A DNA stretch of 64,000 bases. Source: Chitinophaga chungangae. Its GTDB lineage: Bacteria > Bacteroidota > Bacteroidia > Chitinophagales > Chitinophagaceae. The position numbers were made by a program, and so were the translations under genes. Under the pieces are notes generated by a model. That model did no database searches, was not told the DNA's origin, and was given only the letters and a program-made list of their open reading frames with translations. Shown piece by piece: positions 1 through 8,743 of this stretch (position 1 is its first letter; each line of letters begins with the position of its first letter). The stretch spans positions 62,001 through 126,000 of the forward strand of contig NZ_JAGHKP010000002.1 of NCBI RefSeq assembly GCF_017742215.1. The letters are read 5' to 3'.

Positions 1-672
1 GGTGGTGATCAGGATCACGCCGTTCGCGCCGCGCACGCCATAAGCCGCGGTGGCGGAGGCGTCTTTTAACACGGAGAACGTTTCGATGTCCACCGGGTCT
101 ATCTGCCGCCATTCCCTTTCGATACCGTCTACCAGCACCAGCGGGGCGGTGGAGTTGGTGGTGGCCATGCCGCGCACGTATATCTCCGCATTGTCTGCGC
201 CAGGTTTGCCCGCGCCCATGATGGTCACCACACCGGAAACCCTGCCCGCGATGGCGTTGGTAAGGTTGGGGGTGGAAGATTGCTGCAGCTCTTCGGCTTT
301 TACCTGCGAAATAGCGCCCACCACGCTGGCTTTCTTTTGCGTGCCGTAACCTACGATCACGGTTTCGCCGAGTTTCGTGGCGTCGGAGGTAAGGGTAAGG
401 CGGAGGATGGACTGGTTTTTCACTGCCACCTCCAGCGGGTTATACCCGATAAAAGATACCAGCAGCACGGCGTTGGGGCCGGCCACATTCATTTTAAATT
501 CCCCCTTGGGGTCTGTGATGGCGCGGTTGGTGCCGCCCTTTTCGATAATGGTGGCGCCGATGAGCACTTCCCCGTCGCTGTCCGTCACCTTCCCGGTGAT
601 GGGCCGCACCTGCGCATACAATTGCGGCAGCGACAAGAGGAGGATTATAAGAACTGATAATATTTTTTTCAT
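1..672 (-). CDS. SusC/RagA-family TonB-linked outer membrane protein, N-terminal part (cut by window edge)
   Basis: Read on the minus strand from the ATG at 672, the protein starts with a signal peptide (MKKILSVLIILLLSLPQLYAQ). A carboxypeptidase-regulatory-like beta-sandwich follows (ITGKVTDSDGEVLIGATI, then VSFIGY), then the TonB-box-like stretch ETVIVGYGTQKK and the start of the plug domain (LVLVDGIER, SVLKDASATAAYGVRGANG). This is the standard SusC N-terminus. The barrel lies beyond the left edge. It is the third gene of a minus-strand run after an atypical SusC and a SusD, only 33 nt past the SusD stop, so it is probably co-transcribed with them. Role by family: TonB-driven import of an oligomeric nutrient across the outer membrane with a SusD lid. 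Confidence 0.93.
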   Translation of the reverse strand, partial: MKKILSVLIILLLSLPQLYAQVRPITGKVTDSDGEVLIGATIIEKGGTNRAITDPKGEFKMNVAGPNAVLLVSFIGYNPLEVAVKNQSILRLTLTSDATKLGETVIVGYGTQKKASVVGAISQVKAEELQQSSTPNLTNAIAGRVSGVVTIMGAGKPGADNAEIYVRGMATTNSTAPLVLVDGIEREWRQIDPVDIETFSVLKDASATAAYGVRGANGVILITT

Positions 673-705
673 CCTGTTGGATTTAGATTGTAAGCATTGA
701 ACAGT

Positions 706-2502
706 TTACCATTGCGGGTTCTGCTTCATATTGGGGTTCCGGTTCACCTCCGTTTGCGGGATGGGGAAGAAATAATGTTTGGTCTCAAATACTTTGTTCT
801 CCACCTGCACGTCCGGGTCGTAACTGAACGTGCCGTCGGGATTTTTGGTGATCACGCAGCCGCGGATAAACTTCGGCAGCTGTTCTATGATCATCCAGCG
901 GCGCACATCGTAATACCGGTGATCTTCAAAGGCCAGTTCCACGCGGCGTTCGTTGCGGATGAACTCGCGCAGGTTATCCTGGTTCAGCGGTATGCCCCTT
1001 CTCGAAAAAGTGGTGGCTACATCCGGCATCCCGGCGCGGTCGCGCACCAGGTCGAGGGCGGCCACGGCGCTGAGCGGATTGCCGGCGCCAGGCGCGGTAT
1101 AGGCCGGCCCGCCTGCTTCGTTGGCGGCTTCGGCCAGGTTCAGCAGCACTTCCGCATACCGGAAATAATGCCAGTTGTGGTAAGCCGTGCCAGTGCCCTG
1201 CGCGGGGTTTACGTTGGTATAATCCATGAACTTGTACAGGTAATAGGATGTTTCGGTTTTGGCGTTGCCCGTGGCATTGTCGCCGCCTGTATAGGTCTGG
1301 AAGGTGTAGTTGCTCTTGTTGGCGAACTTCGCATACTTCGCGCCGTTGTAAATGATGCTGGCGTAGAAGCGCGGGTCTCTTTTCAGATACGGGTCTTTCG
1401 CCTGATCGGGATTGGCCCAGCTGAAAACGGTGCCGTCTTCCATTTCATACGCATCCACCATATCCTGCGACGGACAGGTGCCGCCTTTGGCGTTCGTAAA
1501 CCCTGCGGGGAAGTTGTCGTTTTCCGTATCGCGGTTGGGCCCTCTCAAACGGCCGAAGATAAATTCGCGGTTGGTGGTGCCTGCGCCCCATGCGTTGAAA
1601 AATTCCTTGTAGTTACGCTGACCGTTGGTGGAGGGCTTGTACAGCGCATACCAGTTGAGGTCCACTACGTCCTGTGCGGCTTTGGCCGCCAGCGCCCAAC
1701 GGTTGGGGTCCGCGTTCATCATCGACGTGAGGGAATCGGTACCGGCCCTGTTGTAAAGCGGGCTGGCGGCGTATAACAGTACTTTCGCCTTCAGCGCCAT
1801 ACATGCGCCACGGTCCGCACGGCCTACTTCCGTGGGCTCCGTGTAAGGCTCTTCCGGTAGCAGCGCAATGGCTTCGTCGCATTGCTGCACGATGAAATTC
1901 ACCACCGACTGCACGGAATTGCGCGGCAGCAGCACGTTGTCGCTGGCTTCGAAAGACCTGTCCACGATCGGTATCCCGCCCCATTTCTGGAAAAGGAACC
2001 AGTGCTGAAGGGCGCGGATGAAAAGCGCTTCGCCGCGCATTCTTTTCCTGAACCTTTCGCTGGAAGTGGTGGGCAGTTTATGAAGATTGGTCAGCGCGGT
2101 ATTGGCTTTCCTGTTGCCGTGATAACCGCCCCATTTCAGCCAGGAGCCTATTTCCCCGGCGCCGTCGCTGGCGCGGTAATAACGCATGTTGGATGGGTTC
2201 CAGTTGCCCGCGCTCATGCGCTGGGCGGCGGAAGGAGACGTTTTATTGGTAGACACGTGAGTGGCTTCGTCCGATGCGGAAGCGAGCATGGCGTTCCCGT
2301 CCAGCCAGTTGTAACTGCTCGAAACGTCCGCCGGGAGGTCGGTGTAGGCGTTGTTGATGAAGAGCTCCGCGCGCGCGGAATCCGTAAACACGTCGTCCGC
2401 AGACTTGAACTCCACCGGCACTACGTTCAACGGCTTCATACAGCCGGCTATCGCGCCCGCGGCAAGGGCCGCCATGATATATTTTGAAGTAGATCTTTTC
2501 AT
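706..2502 (-). CDS. SusD/RagB-family nutrient-binding lipoprotein
   Basis: 598 residues. The N-terminus has a lipoprotein signal ending in a lipobox (AIAGC, Cys about residue 21), so the protein should be lipidated and surface exposed. The body shows SusD hallmarks: helical TPR-like segments (GEALFIRALQHWFLF), the C-terminal block EFIRNERRVELAFEDHRYYDVRRW, and an end rich in Asn-Pro (NRNPNMKQNPQW). SusD proteins cap the SusC barrel and bind glycans or other oligomers. The gene starts 24 nt after the atypical SusC stop, in the usual susC-susD order. The divergent LacI-type regulator upstream suggests control by a sugar-like ligand. The substrate cannot be read from the sequence. Confidence 0.95.
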   Translation of the reverse strand: MKRSTSKYIMAALAAGAIAGCMKPLNVVPVEFKSADDVFTDSARAELFINNAYTDLPADVSSSYNWLDGNAMLASASDEATHVSTNKTSPSAAQRMSAGNWNPSNMRYYRASDGAGEIGSWLKWGGYHGNRKANTALTNLHKLPTTSSERFRKRMRGEALFIRALQHWFLFQKWGGIPIVDRSFEASDNVLLPRNSVQSVVNFIVQQCDEAIALLPEEPYTEPTEVGRADRGACMALKAKVLLYAASPLYNRAGTDSLTSMMNADPNRWALAAKAAQDVVDLNWYALYKPSTNGQRNYKEFFNAWGAGTTNREFIFGRLRGPNRDTENDNFPAGFTNAKGGTCPSQDMVDAYEMEDGTVFSWANPDQAKDPYLKRDPRFYASIIYNGAKYAKFANKSNYTFQTYTGGDNATGNAKTETSYYLYKFMDYTNVNPAQGTGTAYHNWHYFRYAEVLLNLAEAANEAGGPAYTAPGAGNPLSAVAALDLVRDRAGMPDVATTFSRRGIPLNQDNLREFIRNERRVELAFEDHRYYDVRRWMIIEQLPKFIRGCVITKNPDGTFSYDPDVQVENKVFETKHYFFPIPQTEVNRNPNMKQNPQW

Positions 2503-2526
2503 GATTTGTGGTTTCAGTTGACAGGA

Positions 2527-5454
2527 TTAAAAAGTAACGCTGAGGCCGGCGTTGAGTATCCGCTGGATAGGATACAGCACGTAATGCGTCGATCTCGCTT
2601 CCAGGTCCATCAGGTCTGAGCTGGACCAGGTGAAGAGGTTATAACCGTTCACGTACACCCTTACTTTTTCCATCCTGATCTTTTTACTGAGATGCCCGGG
2701 CAGCGTATATCCCAGTTCCATCGTCTTCAGCCTTACCATGGCCGCGTCTTTGAGCCAGTAGGTGGAAGTGCGCTGGTTGTTGGCTTTGTTGGAAAGAGAC
2801 AGGCGGGGATAGGTGGCATTGTTCCAGCTGCCGGGATCGTTCGGGTTGTAACGGCCCAGGTGATGCTCGCGCACGGTGCCGTTGTCGTGGAACTCGTACA
2901 TCGCTTCGCCGTTCATGAGTTGTTGGGTACCAGACTGGCCGGTGAACAATACGTTGAGGTCAAAACCGCTGTAACGCAGGCCCAGCCCCGCTCCGTACTG
3001 GATGGAAGGAAAATTGCCCTGGCCGAGATACACCTCGTCATAAGCGTCTATCACATCGTCGCCGTTCTGGTCTTTATATTTGATGTCGCCGGGGTTCACC
3101 ACGCCGAAAGATTGCCGGGGGCTTGCGTCGATCTCGTCCTGGTCGCGGAACAGGCCCAGCGCTTCCAGGCCAAAGATGGCGTCCAGCGAGCGGCCGGTGC
3201 GGGCCTGGTATTCGAAACGCTGTTTTTCCTCACCCCTGTCCAGCACTTTATTTTTTGCGTGGGTAACGGTGCCGCTAAGCGTCAGTTCCACTTTGCCGAT
3301 CTGCTGGGTGTAAGCGAGCGCCGCGTCAAAACCTTTGTTCTCTATCACGCCGATCGGGAAGTCCGGGAAGCGGATGCCCATGATGTTTGGAAGCGCGGGC
3401 TGTATCATGATGTCTGTGTTCTTTTCATAGAACCAGTCGAAACTGAAGCGCAGCTTATTGTTCAGCACCACCGCGTCGATGCCTACGTCGGTCTTTCTCA
3501 CTTTTTCCCAGGTCACGTTGTTCAGCGCGAACGCGGATTCGTTCCAGCCGTTATAACCGAGGGAAGTATAACCGAAGTTCACGCCGCCGGAAGTCGCGTA
3601 TTTCTGGTACCATACAAAGTATCCGCCGATATCGTCGTTGCCCGTCAGCCCGTGGGATGCGCGCAGCTTGAGGAAGTTGACCCATTTATTGTCCTTCAGG
3701 AAATTCTCTTCGGAAGCCACCCACGCCACAGACGCAGCGGGGAAAAACCCGAACTTATTTCCCGGGAGAAACTGCTCGGAGCCCTGGTAACCGAAGTTGA
3801 ACTCGGCGATGTACCGTTTGTTGTACACGTAAGTCGCCTTGCCGTAAGCCCCGAGGTAAGCGCGGGGAATATTGCCGTTGTTTTCGTTGGAAATGATCCG
3901 CTGCGCCATGCCTGCATAAGCCGATACGGCGTGGCGGCCGAACTCACGGTCGTAATTGAGGGACGCGTCTGTGTTGAAGATCCTTTGCGTGGTAGGATAT
4001 TCCACGCCGGTAGACATCTGTGTATTCGAACCCGTCTCCACGTATCTGATGCTGCCGTCGGGCTTATATTCCACGTCGCCGTTAGCCTGGCGCAGGTCAA
4101 ACACTTTAAAGCTTTTGCTGCGGTTGGTGATCATGTCGTACCAGCTGTCGAACGCCACGTTGGCTTTGATGGAAAGACCTTTGGTGATAAAATCCAGCTC
4201 ATGTTTCGCGCGGAAGGTGGCGAACATGCTGCGAACGTAATACAGGGAATAACCCTGGTTGTTCAGCAAACCGTAAGGATTGCCCGTGAAGTCTTTGGTG
4301 CCGCCCAGCGTGCCGTCCGGCGTAAATACCGGGAAGGCGTTGGGCGGTGTTTTATACAGCGAACGGAACACGCGCAGCGAAGCGTCTGTACGCGAACCGG
4401 GCGTGGTACTTTGTTCCTGCCGGCCGGCAATGTCCAGCGTCATGGAAAAACGTTTGTTCACCTGGATGTCTACGTTCGAACGCAGCGTGAACATGCTGAA
4501 ATCCGCGTTCGTGTTGTAGGTGTTCGCGTTTTTGTCCACTTTGTACAGGCCGCTGTTGCGGGTGTAACCGGCAGATACGAAATACCTGGCCACTTTGTTA
4601 CCCCCGTCGATGTTCACGCTGTAACGCTGCTGCCAGGTGGATTTGTTGACATACTGATCGTACCAGTTGATGTTCGGGTAAAGGTAACGGTCGAGTTCGC
4701 TTTCATAAATGCCGCGGGACGCCTTTTCGTATTTGTCCAGCTCTTCGTCGCTGTACTTCGGCGCGTTGCCGTCGTTGGTGAGGGCCTCGTTGTACAGCGT
4801 GGCATACTGGTAAGAGTTCAGCAGCTTCGGCGTGGTGGTGGGCGTTTTTACGCCGGTGCGCGCGTTGAAGGTGATGCGGATGCGGCCTTCCTGCCCTCTT
4901 TTGGTGGTAACGAGAATGATGCCGTTCCCGCCGCGGAGGCCGTATTGGGCTGTAGCCGCCGCGTCTTTCAGCACGGTGATGGATTCGATCTCGTTGGGGT
5001 CGAGAAAGTCCATGCTTCTTTCGTAACCGTCTACCAAAATCATCGGGCCGTTGGAGCGAAAGGTCCTTTTACCGCGCATCAGCACGCCGGCGGATTCATC
5101 TCCCGGCTCTCCATTGTCCTGCATGATAAATACACCCGGCAGCAGGCCCTGCATTTTGTTCAGGTTGTTGATCACCGGAACATTTTCCACGGCGGCGCCG
5201 TACATGGTAGAAAATGCGCCGCTGGCGTTGTGCCGCGGCTGAAAATGATTGTAGACCTGCGGCACGGGGTCTTTTTTGGTTTCGGGCACACTGTCTGCCC
5301 GTTGCGCCTGGTAAGGCGGCGGGACTGCTGCGGCGCTTGTGCCGGACAGTAAAAGGCACAGGCAGCAGAACACTCCGGCGGCGCCCTTCAGGTATGGCTG
5401 GTACCTGCGGCCGCGCGCGGAATGAAGCGGTTTTCTGGTTCGTGTTTTCTTCAT
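2527..5454 (-). CDS. SusC-like TonB-linked outer membrane protein lacking the usual N-terminal domain
   Basis: 975 residues from the ATG at 5454 (MKKTRTRKP). An in-frame ATG at 5553 would add 33 residues, but the 5454 start places a basic n-region and hydrophobic stretch (GVFCCLCLLLSGTSAAA) correctly as a signal peptide. After about 55 linker residues the protein goes straight into the plug domain (VPVINNLNKMQGLLPGVFI, MILVDGYERS, ITVLKDAAATAQYGLRGGNG). It ends with a typical SusC terminal strand (RILNAGLSVTF). The carboxypeptidase-like beta-sandwich and the VVVTGYGTQ-type motif are not seen, which is unusual. It is first in the run with the SusD at 706-2502 and faces a LacI-type regulator. 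Confidence 0.93.
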   Translation of the reverse strand: MKKTRTRKPLHSARGRRYQPYLKGAAGVFCCLCLLLSGTSAAAVPPPYQAQRADSVPETKKDPVPQVYNHFQPRHNASGAFSTMYGAAVENVPVINNLNKMQGLLPGVFIMQDNGEPGDESAGVLMRGKRTFRSNGPMILVDGYERSMDFLDPNEIESITVLKDAAATAQYGLRGGNGIILVTTKRGQEGRIRITFNARTGVKTPTTTPKLLNSYQYATLYNEALTNDGNAPKYSDEELDKYEKASRGIYESELDRYLYPNINWYDQYVNKSTWQQRYSVNIDGGNKVARYFVSAGYTRNSGLYKVDKNANTYNTNADFSMFTLRSNVDIQVNKRFSMTLDIAGRQEQSTTPGSRTDASLRVFRSLYKTPPNAFPVFTPDGTLGGTKDFTGNPYGLLNNQGYSLYYVRSMFATFRAKHELDFITKGLSIKANVAFDSWYDMITNRSKSFKVFDLRQANGDVEYKPDGSIRYVETGSNTQMSTGVEYPTTQRIFNTDASLNYDREFGRHAVSAYAGMAQRIISNENNGNIPRAYLGAYGKATYVYNKRYIAEFNFGYQGSEQFLPGNKFGFFPAASVAWVASEENFLKDNKWVNFLKLRASHGLTGNDDIGGYFVWYQKYATSGGVNFGYTSLGYNGWNESAFALNNVTWEKVRKTDVGIDAVVLNNKLRFSFDWFYEKNTDIMIQPALPNIMGIRFPDFPIGVIENKGFDAALAYTQQIGKVELTLSGTVTHAKNKVLDRGEEKQRFEYQARTGRSLDAIFGLEALGLFRDQDEIDASPRQSFGVVNPGDIKYKDQNGDDVIDAYDEVYLGQGNFPSIQYGAGLGLRYSGFDLNVLFTGQSGTQQLMNGEAMYEFHDNGTVREHHLGRYNPNDPGSWNNATYPRLSLSNKANNQRTSTYWLKDAAMVRLKTMELGYTLPGHLSKKIRMEKVRVYVNGYNLFTWSSSDLMDLEARSTHYVLYPIQRILNAGLSVTF

Positions 5455-5847
5455 AGCGTAGATTTCAGTAAATAAATAGTAACGGGTTGGATCAGGCACA
5501 AACACGCCCGCTCTGCGCGGCATGCACAAAGTTTTGCGGAACCCCACAGGCATAGTTTTGCCTTATCCTTCTCCGGAAAGGACGTACGGGTGGTTCCCTG
5601 ACCCTGTCGACGATTTAAAAAGCAGAGCGACTATACGATTGGCTGTACTTTTGGTTTCATAATTGGTTGTTTTTTTAGACCTGGGAAAACTAAACGTGGA
5701 AACTGTGGGCCGTTAACTTATAAAAAGAATACGGGTTTTCTGCATAAATGCGCTGATATTTACGGAAACGTTTCCGTGAATTTGGGAAACAGTAGTTGTT
5801 TTTATGATCTAATAATCCTAATATTAGCAGGTGACTGGGAGAGTTTT
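5455..5847. other. Divergent intergenic region between susC-like operon and lacI-type gene
   Basis: 393 bp without a gene. It holds the perfect palindrome at 5762-5777, two looser GGAAAC half-sites near 5685-5705, and AT-rich stretches. On the plus strand, TGAATTTG at 5777-5784 is one base from the Bacteroidota -7 consensus TAnnTTTG and abuts the palindrome. No matching -33 TTG was found at the right distance, so promoter placement is tentative. Confidence 0.6.
5762..5777. promoter_or_regulatory. LacI-family operator, perfect 16-bp palindrome
   Basis: The sequence acggaaacgtttccgt is a perfect inverted repeat with a central CG, the classic architecture of LacI/GalR operators (AACGTT core). 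It lies 70 bp upstream of the LacI-type gene start at 5848, inside the region shared with the divergent susC-like operon. Autoregulation, control of the operon, or both is therefore the simplest reading. Direct binding is inferred. Confidence 0.8.
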
Positions 5848-6864
5848 ATGAACAAGATAGACATCAAATACCTGGCTAAAGAGCTGAATCTTGCCATTTC
5901 TACAGTATCACGCGCATTAAGGGATAGTCATGAAATAAGTGCCGCAACCAAAGCTAAAGTGTTCGCCCTGGCAGAACAGTTAAATTATGAACCTAACCCC
6001 AATGCCAGTGGCCTTCGCGGACAAAAAACCAAGATGATCGCAGTAGTGATACCTGATATGGTGAATGACTTTTTTTCCCTTGTCATCAGCGGCATCGAAA
6101 AAATCACCCAAAGCAAAGGCTATCACATCCTGCTTTATTTTACCCACGGCGATCACGAGCTGGAGGTTTCTTTCATTAAAACGCTTGCCAGCGGCCGGGT
6201 AGACGGCGTATTATTGTCTATGTCCAGCGAAAACAATAACCGCCATTACCTGGGAGAGCTGGAAAAAAAAGGCATCCCCCTCGTAATGTTCGACCGGGTG
6301 TGCGATACGCTGCAACACGGGGTAAAGGTCACTTCCGATAATTATGAAAGCGCCATCATCGCCACGCGGCACCTGGTCGATGCAGGTTGCAAAAAGATCG
6401 CTTACCTGCAGGTGCCAAAAAATATTTCGGTCGGTAAAGTCCGCATGCAGGGTTATCTCGATGCGCTAAAGAAACATTCCTTCCAAACCGCGCCGCTCGT
6501 ACTGGAATCCACCAATGATAACGAAGAAACTTTCGAAGCCCTGAAACAAATGCTGCTCAGGGAAAAACCGGACGGCATTTTTGCATCCATCGAAAAACTC
6601 GCCGTGATCTGTTACCGCGTATGCGAAAAGATCCGGCTGAAGATCCCGGAAGACATCAAAGTGATCAGTTTCTCCAACCTCCAGACCGCTTCCCTGCTCA
6701 ACCCTTCCCTCACCACCATTACCCAGCCCGCGTTCGACATCGGCGAAACCGCCGCCAACGAGCTGTTCAATCTCATCAACAAAAAAGATAAATCCCTGGC
6801 GGTGGAAAGGAACGTGGTGCTGAAATCGAGGCTCGTTAAGGGGCGCTCCACCGCGCGGTATTGA
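5848..6864 (+). CDS. LacI/GalR-family transcriptional regulator
   Basis: 338 residues. The ATG at 5848 follows a purine-rich ctgggagag and puts the helix-turn-helix at the very N-terminus (IKYLAKELNLAISTVSRALR, residues about 4-23), as in the family. A hinge follows (YEPNPNASGLRG), then a periplasmic-binding-protein-like effector domain (IAVVIPDMVNDFFSLVISGIE, VDGVLLSMS, PLVMFDR, GIFAS, LTTITQPAFDIGETAANEL). An in-frame ATG at 5776 would give 24 extra residues and is not favoured. It is transcribed away from the SusC/D operon and has a LacI-type palindrome upstream. Likely role: sugar- or glycan-derived-effector control of the neighbouring uptake genes. Effector unknown. Confidence 0.95.
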   Translation: MNKIDIKYLAKELNLAISTVSRALRDSHEISAATKAKVFALAEQLNYEPNPNASGLRGQKTKMIAVVIPDMVNDFFSLVISGIEKITQSKGYHILLYFTHGDHELEVSFIKTLASGRVDGVLLSMSSENNNRHYLGELEKKGIPLVMFDRVCDTLQHGVKVTSDNYESAIIATRHLVDAGCKKIAYLQVPKNISVGKVRMQGYLDALKKHSFQTAPLVLESTNDNEETFEALKQMLLREKPDGIFASIEKLAVICYRVCEKIRLKIPEDIKVISFSNLQTASLLNPSLTTITQPAFDIGETAANELFNLINKKDKSLAVERNVVLKSRLVKGRSTARY

Positions 6865-6886
6865 AGAATTTTCATTTTGATAATAA

Positions 6887-7227
6887 ATCCATTTCCATAA
6901 GTTCAACGGCAACATCCTGCAGCAGGAGCCCCAAACCGCGGTCACATTCGATCATAAAAAAAGCGCCATCGCCGTTCAACTCGAAAATCCCGGCGACAGC
7001 CCGTTACAGTTGAAAACATCTTCCAACGCCTACGGCTATGCGGAACAAACCGTTGACCTCGCACCCGGGAAAAAAACGAAGAAAACCTGGGAGCTGGCCG
7101 GCAGCGGCAACTGGCACGACTTCTCCGTTACCGCGGGAAACGTTTACCTGCACCGGTTTGCGGGCCGTGTGGAACCGGGAAACACGGCATCAGCGATCCC
7201 GCCATGGCTGCTGAAACCGGTGCATAA
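6887..7227 (+). pseudogene. C-terminal remnant of a bacterial phospholipase C (phosphocholine-specific type)
   Basis: The stretch translates in one frame as a beta-sandwich tail: FHKFNGN, AVQLENPGDSPLQL, NAYGYAEQTVDLAPG, SGNWHDFSV, YLHRFAGRVE. It resembles the DUF756-type C-terminal domain of bacterial phospholipases C. The frame has a stop at 6884-6886 and no start or catalytic domain. At about 7172 one base appears lost after GTGGAA. In the next frame the family-like ending TGKHGISDPAM continues to a stop at 7225-7227. It is therefore both 5'-truncated and frameshifted. It begins about 20 nt after the LacI-type stop, so a deletion probably joined the two. Family assignment is from memory of the motif pattern. 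Confidence 0.7.
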
Positions 7228-7274
7228 CCCCGGTGCGGTTCTTGCTCCTTTAAAGGAAACAACACCGCAGGATC

Positions 7275-8006
7275 ATGCCAGAAGGCCCCTCACTCGTTAT
7301 ATTAAAAGAAGCGCTTGCCCCTTTTACGGGCAAAAAAGTAACAGGCGTGGAAGGCAATACACGCGTTCCGCTCCCGGCCATCAAAGGCAAAAAAATAACG
7401 GCCATTAAAACCTGGGGAAAAGAATTGTTGATCTGTTTCCCGGAATTCACCATCCGCGTACATTTCCTGCTGTTCGGCACTTACCGCATCAACGAAAGGA
7501 AAGACATGGCGCCGCGGTTGCGGCTCTCGTTCGGGAAACAGGAAATAAACTTCTACACCAGCGCCATCCGCATTCTCTACGAACCGCTGAACGAAATATA
7601 CGACTGGAGCGCCGATGTAATGAGCCCCGATTGGTCGCACCGGAAAGCGATGGCAAAGCTCCGCAACATCCCCGGCACGCTGGTTTGCGACGCCATTCTC
7701 GACCAGCGCATTTTCGCGGGCGCGGGAAACATCATCAAAAACGAAGTATTGTTCCGCATCCGCGTGCATCCCGCCACGCCCGTCGGCAAGCTGCCCGCCA
7801 GGAAAAGAAGCCAGCTGGTGAAAGACGTGGTGGATTACAGCTTCCTGTTCCTGGAATGGAAAAAAGCATACGTATTAAAAAAACACTGGCTCATCCATAC
7901 CAAAAAGATCTGCCCCCGCTGCAATATCCCCGCCCACAAAGCGTACCTCGGCAAAACGAACCGCCGCACTTTTTTTTGCGATAACTGCCAGGTGTTTTAC
8001 GATTGA
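7275..8006 (+). CDS. Fpg/Nei-family DNA glycosylase/AP lyase, Nei-type with zinc finger
   Basis: 243 residues beginning MPEGPS. After Met removal this gives the Pro catalytic nucleophile and Glu of the family, with the Nei-type G rather than the Fpg-type L at the next position. The helix-two-turn-helix segment is visible as DQRIFAGAGNIIKNEVLF. The C-terminus keeps a complete zinc finger (CPRCN near 215 and CDNCQ near 235) with the conserved Arg just before the second Cys pair (NRRTFF). Role: removes oxidised bases and cleaves the abasic site. It stands alone just after the phospholipase remnant. A second, zincless paralogue lies at 25993-26745. Confidence 0.92.
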   Translation: MPEGPSLVILKEALAPFTGKKVTGVEGNTRVPLPAIKGKKITAIKTWGKELLICFPEFTIRVHFLLFGTYRINERKDMAPRLRLSFGKQEINFYTSAIRILYEPLNEIYDWSADVMSPDWSHRKAMAKLRNIPGTLVCDAILDQRIFAGAGNIIKNEVLFRIRVHPATPVGKLPARKRSQLVKDVVDYSFLFLEWKKAYVLKKHWLIHTKKICPRCNIPAHKAYLGKTNRRTFFCDNCQVFYD

Positions 8007-8102
8007 TATACAACAACTTAGTCCTTACAAGACAAGTTAATTCGACAAAAAGTAAAGCATACTTTACATTTTGGAATATTTGTTTTACATTTATCCCATC
8101 AA

Positions 8103-8130
8103 AAAGCCCCCCGTGACTGCGGGAGGCTTT
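8103..8130. terminator. Hairpin downstream of the Nei-type gene
   Basis: aaagccccccg pairs with cgggaggcttt (11 pairs, one C/A mismatch) around a 6-nt loop, 96 nt after the glycosylase stop. The T-run is weak on the plus strand and better on the minus strand, so it may work in either direction or serve as leader structure for the next gene. Confidence 0.5.
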
Positions 8131-8196
8131 GCCGGCCCGCGTATCAGTTTGCAGATAAACAGACCTCAATTTTCAAATCAAATTAAACTCAAAAAA

Positions 8197-8670
8197 ATGA
8201 CACACGAAAATTCGAAAATATGGCGGAAATGGCTTCCCGGTCCGGCCTTCATCGTTCTGACGGCCATATTCCTTTTTGCCTGTAAAAAAAATAACGACAC
8301 GCCCGCTTCCGGTACAGATCCGAACATCGCCGCGGCAATCAAAGCGGTTTACGGGAATGTATTGAAGGGAAAGGTTACGGTTACGTCCGATGCGGAAGGG
8401 CTCTGGCTCTCCGTAGATCGTCACACGATATTGGTTTCGCAATTGCCGGGCTTTGACCTGGACGCTTTGTCAGACATCTCAAGCGCAACGGTCGTGACCT
8501 CGCAGCACGGCCTGATCCTGAAAGACCTGGATACCGGGAAAATTTATCTCCTGGTAAACGCCGACCCGGAAAGCGCCCGGCGATTCGACCAGGTGGCCGC
8601 GCTTTTTCCGCAAGGCGCCTGGAAAAATCTAGTATACGGCATCACGGTCGTACGACCGGCTGACAGTTAA
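8197..8670 (+). CDS. Predicted small lipoprotein of unknown function
   Basis: 157 residues from the ATG at 8197. An in-frame ATG at 8071 would put 42 residues before the signal peptide and is unlikely. The N-terminus is charged (HENSKIWRKW), then hydrophobic (FIVLTAIFLFAC), ending in a lipobox Cys at about residue 29, followed by KKNNDTP. This is a typical Bacteroidota lipoprotein start. The mature part (about 125 residues) is acidic to neutral with alternating hydrophobic strands (LWLSVDRHTILVSQL, HGLILKDLDTGKIYLLV) and no family I recognise. It has its own downstream terminator and neighbours of unrelated function, so it looks like a single-gene unit. Confidence 0.8.
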   Translation: MTHENSKIWRKWLPGPAFIVLTAIFLFACKKNNDTPASGTDPNIAAAIKAVYGNVLKGKVTVTSDAEGLWLSVDRHTILVSQLPGFDLDALSDISSATVVTSQHGLILKDLDTGKIYLLVNADPESARRFDQVAALFPQGAWKNLVYGITVVRPADS

Positions 8671-8696
8671 CATCACCCCTCTGCAAACTGATCGCG

Positions 8697-8720
8697 CGGC
8701 CTTTCCCGGGCCGTTTTTTT
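8697..8720 (+). terminator. Rho-independent terminator
   Basis: cggcc pairs with ggccg around a 7-nt loop, followed directly by seven T (8714-8720). It closes the lipoprotein gene that ends at 8670. Confidence 0.75.
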
Positions 8721-8743
8721 ATTCCGCAATTGCGGGGTACGCG

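Noticed and set aside
2692..5352. Long plus-strand open frame (886 codons) opposite the first SusC
   Set aside because: It is fully antisense to a gene with clear SusC motifs and signal peptide; its composition (His, Val, Arg, Ala) is typical of a GC-rich shadow and it has no domain.
5455..5553. 33-residue N-terminal extension of the first SusC from an upstream ATG
   Set aside because: The extension would bury the signal peptide; the ATG at 5454 gives a normal one.
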